Assembly (NCBI GenBank): GCA_009192285.1
Contig: WBVU01000004.1
Location: forward strand, 434,001 to 498,000
Origin: Morchella semilibera
Lineage: Eukaryota > Ascomycota > Pezizomycetes > Pezizales > Morchellaceae
Direction: 5' to 3'
Length of the DNA stretch: 64,000 nucleotides
Shown here: piece by piece, positions 56,769 to 64,000 of the stretch
How the letters are laid out: the number at the start of each line of letters is the position of its first letter
How positions within the stretch are numbered: the first letter of the stretch is position 1
The notes under the pieces: model-generated
Seen by the model: only the letters and a program-made list of their open reading frames with translations
Database searches by the model: none
Told to the model about the DNA's origin: nothing
Program-made: the position numbers and the translations under genes

Positions 56769-59700
56769 TGTCTCACTTTCTTACAACAGGGAAGTTTTTT
56801 TTCCCTTCTCTTTTAATACTTATTGTTAGTGCGTCCTAGAATTCTCATGATACCTTACCGGTCTTGTTCGCGAGGCACGATTTGGAATGATATGTAGCCA
56901 TTTTACATAATTAGTCCCATTTTAGACACCATCGACGAGGACGTCGTCGTTTTAAATTTTTTTCTTCTTTCTTTTGTTGTAGTGTTGTTGCATATAGAAT
57001 ACATAAGAGTATCCACTATAAAGTGTAGTTTTCAATTGGGTCAGATATCCTCAACTATTCTGGTTGATTTTGGTTGGTCCCAGCATACCTGTTAACCCGT
57101 GTTAATTGTGATATATGTGAAGCCGGTGGGCGAAGGGAACGATGATATTATCTAAGTGACGATCACAAGTTTGATCTACATGTCTTGACGAGAATTATCC
57201 AATGCCCTCTTGCACAAAGGTGTCGTCATGATAGTAAAAGGTGTCTTATTGACGACCATAGGTACGACCGGTACATGCCGGTAGACAGCAGCAGTAACAG
57301 CAAGGAGAGACCGAGTTTGAGCTGAAATCCGGAGGAGGACCGGAAGGAGGTTCTGGACACTCTAGCGCTTACCACTTGTCGGTAAAAAAAACCTGCACAT
57401 AACTTGAAGTCGTGAAGTTTTTTTTTGGTTGGCGCTGGCTGGCTGGGTAACGTGCAAATAGGGTATGAGTGATCTTGTGTGAAGAGCGCGCGCCAGGTGC
57501 AGCAAGCAGCGCGGTAGAGTGTCTCCTCCGTCTCCCCCCCCCCCCCCCTTCTGTTGATGTTTCTGCAAAGATGGCACCAGCATCCCTGGGGAGCACGTTC
57601 TCAACTGTCAATGGCCGATCGCGCAAGCAGTACCGGCAGATAGGCACATACTTATCCCTAATGTGCCAACTTCAAAACACCGGAGAGTAAAAGTCAGGCT
57701 TCCGAGTGGACCGGTCGAAGAAAGTGTTACACTGTTACCTTGTTTAGATACATATGTATTTTCCTCTCGAACAAAAAAAGGTGCAACAGGATCGAAAATA
57801 GGGTCTTTGGGGGGGGGGGGGGGCATGAGAGATTTTTCGATGGATGGGGGTTACAGTCGTAGACTTTCCAAAACACCAGACGCGTTAATACCTACATGTA
57901 CTTACTGGGGGGACTCGTTGGATCATCACGCATCACCGGATCGATTGTCTACCTACATGTAGTTTATTTCTTTTTTTCTTTCTGGAATGTGAATGCATTT
58001 TTCACGCAATTTATTTAGAAAGACTCTCTCTCTCTCTACCTACATAGGTACACACATATCGGATTATTATTTATTACTGGGAAGGTGACACTTATGCAAG
58101 TGACTGACTCTACTTGTTGTAACTTGTAAGCTGTCTGGCTATGGGATTTGTGCCGTTTCCGAATCCGTGGACCCTGGGTATAACTTTCTAACCTATGTAG
58201 GTACTGGTACTCTTTGTAATTCCCCAACCAGAAAGCCTTCTAGCTTGTCGACTGCATCGCGATTCTAAGCGTTGCATAGGCACGCTTGGCCACTATCACC
58301 ATGACGCTCTGAGCAGCGATGAATGGTGGTTGTGCCTTGTGGAACAGGGAAGGAAAGGAAAGAAAAAAAAAGGTGGTGGGATGTTTACCCTCGGTGGTGC
58401 CCGCCGAATAGGTGTTCCAGATGGGAACTCAAAACCAATCCCTGCGTCTGCAGGCCGAATCACCAGTGCCAGGGTCGCTTGCCGATGCTAGAAACGTGCT
58501 AGGTCTACCTCAGCCGCAGCGGAAACACAATCGTGGAGAGAGAGCGATCTGCGCCCGTTCGAATGAGGGCTGAGGCTGCTGCCATTTGATATGTAATTGT
58601 GGTGGCTTGGAATCCATGGTTCATCAATGTCTGTGTGAAGAAGGCTGTCCTCGTTAACTGTGTTACTCTGGGAGCAACACTGTCGTTATTACATACATGG
58701 GCCAAGCCTGCCTACATACCCGTAGGCTTTATGGCTGTTGTTGTTGGAGGAATGAGCGAGTGAATGGGAGAGGGGAGTGGGAAGATCTTGGGTTTCTTTT
58801 CTTTCTGGGGATGGATGACAGGCCGGTTTTGTTTTTGCACTGGTTACCCATTTATCGAACCTGGTCGCGTGTGCGGATGCCTGTTTTACTTTGTTTCCCA
58901 TACATGTACTATAATTCCCTACTGTACTTTACGATACGGTGTACCTGCTTGACTACAATACCACCGTAGTAGTACACTATTTTTCTTTACCATTGTTACC
59001 TCCACCTCCACCTCCACCACCTCCACCGCATCCCACCAACTTTTAATATACCCCTGGTCAAGTCCTCATACCGTGAAATTAAGTATAAAACATGTGCCTC
59101 CCTTCCCTCTCTCTACTGGCAAAGAAGCAACATTACTATTCTATGTCACATCGTCGTGGTACCTCCTTATTCCCGCATAATCCTACATCTCGATCAGCCT
59201 GCCCATATTTCCACATACTCCCAAACGGAAGCTGAACACAGTGAGCCAAAGAAATTCGTCTGGTGTGATCTTTACATCAAATCTCGAGACCACCCCCCAC
59301 ATTGCATATAATCCCCCCCGTTATTGAATCCTTCCCCATACCCGTACTCGGGTTGCTATATTTGTTGCGCATACATACATACAGAAGAACGGCTCGGTGC
59401 CTAGTCCCGAACAGAACCTCCAAGGGTCCAAGCGGGTGGATCTGGGTCTCTCGTACCGAACGCGAAAAGAATCGTCTGTGTTTGGTCTGACCTGATCTAG
59501 GGATTTACAACGAGGTTGGGGGATAAAAAAAAATCAGGGGATAATCGGCACGGAACAAGTGGGAAAGAGCTGGAGAGAGAAAAAAAAAATACTCTCCATC
59601 CCCCACCCTCTCCCCCCAGTACTGGTCTGTTTTCTACCTGGTACAAGTGCATTGTGCCCTGAAAGCCTTGATTGATTGTGCATAGCGCACGATCCACCCT

Positions 59701-60308
59701 GGGTTTGGGATCTCGTTACGGCCGTGGTGTTGGTGTTGAGCTGGCAGTAAAGTCCTTGCTCAGCCCGAGATAGGTAGAGTTAGAAAAGCTTTCGTCCAGT
59801 TGAGTACGTGTGTACCGTGACGGGCTCTCGTTTCCGTCCCCGCTATCGTACTTCTCTCCTCTACCCCCCGCCCGTTCCTTGCCCCCTGTTTTAAGAACTG
59901 GTCTTCGGCGTCCCGACCTTACTTCCTCGGCCAGAAAGCAGAGAGTGAGTTGAGAGTGAGTGAGTGATAGTGAATGAGGGAGTACCTACTGGACAGAGAC
60001 ACATTTCTTCGCCTGCAGTTCTGTCTCAAATACCCTGCCCTTCCCTCCTCCCTCCTCCCTTCCTTCTCTTTCCAAGATTATTCAGATTATTCTATCCCCC
60101 CCCCCCCCCCCAAAGTACTACATATACCTTCCGTATCGTACATACAAATACAAGTCAATACCTTCAATACACAGAGGTATATGTGAGTAAAAGAAAAAAA
60201 GACATACTTGCTTTTACTCTCAGACACTACCAGCAGCTGCATCAGCACAGACACGCAAGCGCAAATCTACATACATACATAGAACAAACTAGGATTAAGT
60301 CGTTAATC
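56769..60308. other. Gene-poor 3.5 kb region upstream of the cyclin-like gene
   Basis: No supported gene. Contents: 15-C (57534-57548), 15-G (57809-57823) and 16-C (60096-60111) runs, CT repeats (about 58022-58037), a CCACCTCCACCTCC repeat (about 59000-59027), TACATGTA at 57893, 57954 and 58901, and a copy of the 26-bp dispersed repeat (58451-58476). The last several hundred bases, with short frames starting at 59964 and 59974, look like a long promoter/leader of the next gene. Confidence 0.5.
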
Positions 60309-61582
60309 ATGTCAAGGAGAAACACCCACTCGCTCGTTCTTGTACTCCCGTCCTACCATTCTATATGTTCATCCCCACCCTCCTCTTCCTCCTCTTCCTC
60401 CCCCTCCTCCTCACCGTCATTCTCCACTGCAAATCCTCCTGCTCAATGCTCAGCTCCCTGCACCAGACCATCCCCGTTTCCCGTTTTTGCAGATCACCCA
60501 GCCACAGCCAGCCATAAATTCGTTTCGCGATCTTTATCGTGCCTTCCAACAGCCCAAAAGCTAGGACTAGTGACGCCGGATACTCCAGTCTTCCCTTTCC
60601 ACACTACCCAGGACAGCCATACCCCCGGAGAGAAGGATCAAATGTGTCAGGAGGCATCAACAGACAACATGATGGAGTGCCACATTCCAACGCCTAACTT
60701 GACAAATTCCCCAGGATCCCCGGGCTCCCTGGACCTTGATCTGGATTCTTCCTTTGAGGAGTTTGAAAGATATCTCCCACTATCCAATCTTCCCACGCCA
60801 CCACCATCGGACCCATCTCCGAAAATGCTGGTTGAGGTGGACTTTGAGGAGGAATTGAACCCAGAGCTTTTTGGTAGGTCTTGTCCTTTTCAATTGGTTG
60901 ATATTTGATGTTCGGACGAAAGGCTAACAGCCACCACTAGGTCCCGCGACATATCTGTGTAGCATGATACCTCGGAACGCCTCACGCGAAGCACCATCGG
61001 CATATCTGCTTCAGTCAATCTTGCAACGAGCAAATGTCAGCCTGGAGACCGTCGGACTGGGAAGCTGCATCTTGGATTGCCTATCGTCGCGTTTTGTGCG
61101 CCGGTGGAGGGAAGAGTGGTGCGCAGAGACAGGATCGGTTGAAGGATGCGAGGTTTTAGCAGTAGCAGCCCTATCAATTGCATTGAAGTTCTTAGAAGAC
61201 ACGGTTAGTTGCTCTTATATGTTTATGTTGCGTTGTTGTACTAACTTTAGACTAGTCCTTCTCTGTAAGGATGTGGGCCAGGGACATTGCAGGCGGTCTA
61301 TTCTCGTCGCGTCTTCTGAACAAAACTGAAATGCTGATCCTTGACGACATAAACTTCTCTGTCGCCTCGATCTGTACCACGGAACTTATCGAGTATTCCT
61401 TAGCCGAGATGAGGAGGTGCGCACAGGCCGCTCCACAGGTAAAGAAGCCGAAGGTCAATTCTCTGCCTTCTAAAAGCCTTGCGAGGACCGCTTTCCCGCG
61501 CCTATCCCAGACTCTGGACCCTGTGATCGGTGACGACATGTTCGAACCGCTGCATGAAATGGAAGACCTCGCCATCCGGTGA
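60309..61582 (+). CDS. Cyclin-like protein (Pcl/pas1-type cyclin box), putative
   Basis: Exons 60309-60873, 60941-61203 and 61256-61582 give about 384 aa. The first 170 residues are Ser/Pro-rich and probably disordered. A diverged cyclin box follows: PSAYLLQSILQRANVSLETV, LGSCILDCLSSRFVRRW, CEVLAVAALSIALKFLEDT, FSVRMWARDIAGGLFSSRLL and NKTEMLILDDINFSVAS. The pattern 'AALSIALKFLED..WARDIAGL..EMLILDDINF' is the usual cyclin helix 3-5 signature. Such proteins bind Pho85- or Cdk-type kinases; the partner here is unknown. The third exon starts after TAG at 61253-61255, 5 nt beyond a stronger-looking acceptor (TTTAG at 61250), which would give a stop. An in-frame ATG lies upstream at 59964, but the intervening sequence looks like leader. 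Confidence 0.68.
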
Positions 61583-62216
61583 CTACCTCTTCGAACCAGA
61601 GACCCGTCGATCCTTTAAAAATTTCGTTTGCATCTTTCTTTAACTGTTTGTGAACTCGGTGTTTGGGAGGCGTTTTGTTTTTATTTCAAAAATAGCGGGT
61701 GCATCGGAGCGATCGAGGATCTTACATACGACCTTTTAATTGTTTTCCTTTTTCCTTTTTTATTACAACTTTGATTAATGCAACGTTGGCATACGTGTTG
61801 GAACTCTATGCATTTAGGGTGGTTATCTGTTTGGACTATTTTGTTTGTAATATCTGCGTGGGGCCGTTTTGTAGGTTCGGGCGTTTTGCGATGAGCATGA
61901 GATGCAGGTGCTCCTGTAGGCTCGTTTTGGCTAGTCGAGCAGAGAAGGACAAGTCCAATATAGTTTATATGGCTGAAAGATATCAGTCTCATGATAGAAT
62001 ATATGAAACTTTCTCAAGAACGATCGTGCGAGGGAGTGTGAATGAAGGCGTTCATATGCCTTATGCGTAGATGGGCATCAAAAACAAAAAATTTGTGGGA
62101 GGAGGAGCGGGTGATCCCTGCCCTGTAGATCTGCAGAGCATACCAACGCCGTTGAAAAGTATGTACCTACAGGAAACCTCTGTCGCCAACCCCACCTGAG
62201 TGAGAAATCGATAGCA
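61583..62216. other. Intergenic region between the cyclin-like and PPR genes
   Basis: Probably holds the 3' UTR of the cyclin-like gene (T-rich near 61675-61765) and the PPR promoter. The 123-codon frame at 61699 is cysteine-rich by chance and shows no family pattern. Confidence 0.45.
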
Positions 62217-64000
62217 ATGACCCTGCGCCGTCTAATAGTCCAGCGCCATCTCTACCCACAACTATCAAAAGCATTACATAGACAGGCTCATAGCCCAACA
62301 GCAGTCCTCAATATAAATCGATTATTCCCATTGTCAATTGTCAGAAACCTCTCAACACCCAGCGAACCCAGCACCCCCGAGAGCAAAACCGAGCCACCCC
62401 CAGACGAAATCACATACCAATACTCCGGCTTGAGGATACGGAAGGTGGCCTTCAAAAAAGATGACAATGCCAAGCGAGTAAATCGAGAGCGGTACATTGG
62501 AACCGCACCGGTGGTGTTTCGCTCTCCGGAACTCACGGGGGTCGACAAGGTGGCAGATCTGGGGAAGCGGGGCATGTACCCAGGGGTCTTCAAGGCGGCA
62601 GAGGAGTTGGTGCGAGGGGGATATGTACCGGATTCAAAGCTCTTTGCGGCCTTGATTGAGGCGTGTGCAAACTTCCAAGGATGCCTGTTACAGCCTTTAG
62701 CATTTCGCCTTGTCGAAGAGATGAGAGAGAGGGAGCTACAGGTGAACTCGGAGATCTACCATTCGCTTCTGAAGGTTGGTTAGTTGTGTGGGGTGTCTAT
62801 AGTGGTTACGCGCTGCCTGTGGAATGTAATGCTAATCTATTTCACGGATGAAATAGCTCCTGGCCAAGTCACCGGACTACCTCAAGAGAGCAGAGGTTCT
62901 AAGTGAGATGAAACAAGGATGGTACGATGTGTCGGAGAGCGGTTGGGAAGATATAATTGCAGGATATATTTTGGGTGGTCAGTTTGAGATGGCGCTGGAA
63001 ATCCTTGAGAGGCGGCGGCAGGGCGGCCAGGTTCTGCATCGGAATATCTACAACGACACAATCAAAGGTCTTTGTAAAGTTGGAGAAATTGACGAAGCCC
63101 TGCGCTTGCTTCGCGAATTACAGTCGGAAATCACTTGGGTCACACCCCCGGAGTTAATATACAATATTCTTGCGGCCGCCACAAAACAGCTTCATGTAAG
63201 TGTTTCCCCCTAATACAGGCTTATCGTGGTCCATTTCTAATTTTGCATATATTTAGCTTGAAGCTACTCTTTTTTGTTGGAAGATGGTCACCGACAGAGA
63301 GATGTTCACCCCCGACGACGGAATTTGTTTGTCCACACTCAATGTTGCAGCTAGATATGGGCAGCCCCAATTGGCGTCTGACGTTTTTAGGGTTCTCTGG
63401 AACCGCAGCTTTAAGTACCAGGAGCATCACTATGCTGCTCTTCTGGAATCATATGCCGTTTCTGGTGACTTAACGGCTGCATTTTCGATCCTAGCTCTTA
63501 TGCGGAAGTCAGATGTTCCTCCAGCTGAGAATACGGCCCAACCAATCATAAAGGTCCTTCACGACGAAAAATCTATCCAGGATGCTTTGGAACTCTTGAA
63601 AAAATTGAAAAAATCCGGTAGAGATGTTGACCTTGCGGCAATTCATGCCTTGATCGCTGCACATATTGCTCGCCGCGACATCGACGCGGCATTTGGGATA
63701 TACAAAGAAATGCCCGAGTTCGACATGCGGCCCGATATAGACACATTCAATCTCCTCTTGGGGATTGCTGCAAAAGAGGCCAGGAAGGACTTTGCGATGA
63801 ACCTTGTTAGCGAGATGAAGGAGATGAGGATTGAACCAAGCATAGAAACATATATGCATCTTTTCCATGTGTCTCTGGCACAGGACGATTACGAGGATGC
63901 ATTCATCTACTTAGAAGAACTGAAAGTAAAATGGAGACGAGTGCCACCGAGTCTGTACAAAGCTCTGGCTACCAAGTGTTACTTGGTGGGGGACAACAAC
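62217..64000 (+). CDS. Mitochondrial pentatricopeptide repeat (PPR) protein, 3' end outside window
   Basis: Exons 62217-62774, 62857-63195 and 63257 to the window end give 547 residues with no stop reached. The N-terminus (MTLRRLIVQRHLYPQLSKAL) is Arg/Leu-rich without acids, a mitochondrial presequence. PPR-like 35-residue helical repeats follow: YVPDSKLFAALIEACANFQG, VNSEIYHSLLKLL, WEDIIAGYILGGQFEMALEI, NIYNDTIKGLCKVGEIDEAL, HYAALLESYAVSGDLTAAFS, DLAAIHALIAAHIARRDIDA, DIDTFNLLLGIAAKEARKDF and PSIETYMHLFHVSLAQDDYE. Such proteins bind organellar RNA sequence-specifically and act in its processing, stability or translation. Target unknown; several yeast-type PPR factors are too diverged to choose between by eye. 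Confidence 0.88.

Noticed and set aside
59964-60308. In-frame N-terminal extension of the cyclin-like protein
   Set aside because: Open by chance through promoter-like sequence with poly-C; the MSRRN start at 60309 is the more natural choice.
1-64000. A new defence, biosynthetic or mobile gene cluster
   Set aside because: I looked for adjacent unknown genes, repeats with spacers, reverse transcriptases, NLR/HET or backbone enzymes and saw none. Nearly all genes are conserved single-copy housekeeping genes.

Overview
The window is nuclear DNA of a filamentous ascomycete (Pezizomycotina). Genes carry several short introns (about 40-160 nt) with GTRNGT-type donors and CTAAC/CTAAT-like branch points. 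The proteins are typical fungal forms: MDM10 of ERMES, Trs65, Rrn5, a PlaA-type cPLA2 and Stu1. Moderate GC and frequent introns would fit an early-diverging class such as Pezizomycetes or Orbiliomycetes, but that placement is inference. No prokaryotic, plasmid, phage, CRISPR or secondary-metabolite content is visible.

Layout from left to right: 3' end of TRS65 (+); IPI3 (-) and UTP22 (+), head to head; a MITE-like element upstream of YKT6 (+); SEC63 (-) and FAN1 (+), head to head; RRN5 (-); an RSC8/SWI3-type subunit (-); ETF-alpha (+); an IRC5/LSH-type SNF2 remodeller (+); a 3.4 kb gene-poor stretch; a small conserved membrane protein (+); STU1/CLASP (-); an F-box protein with a C-terminal membrane segment (-); La protein LHP1 (-); an unrecognised gene (+); CCT1 (-); MDM10 (-) and MRT4 (+), head to head; a mitochondrial-type cPLA2 (+); a 3.5 kb gene-poor stretch; a cyclin-like gene (+); and the 5' part of a PPR gene (+).

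The genes are core cellular functions. Ribosome and RNA biogenesis stands out (IPI3, UTP22, RRN5, MRT4, LHP1). Chromatin and DNA repair are represented by RSC8, IRC5 and FAN1, and membrane traffic and organelles by TRS65, YKT6, SEC63, MDM10, ETFA and PLA2. There is no operon-like logic, although three divergent pairs share short promoters. I rebuilt exon structures by hand from splice motifs, reading-frame continuity and remembered family sequence patterns; no alignment was run.

The least explained signals are non-coding. The palindrome TACATGTA occurs about 20 times, always between genes. G or C homopolymers of 13-16 nt are unusually common. A 161 bp inverted-repeat element lies upstream of YKT6. 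The coding oddities are an apparent 1-nt deletion in SEC63, a gene whose first coding exon is only ATG, and an F-box protein with a predicted C-terminal anchor. I found no convincing new multi-gene system.
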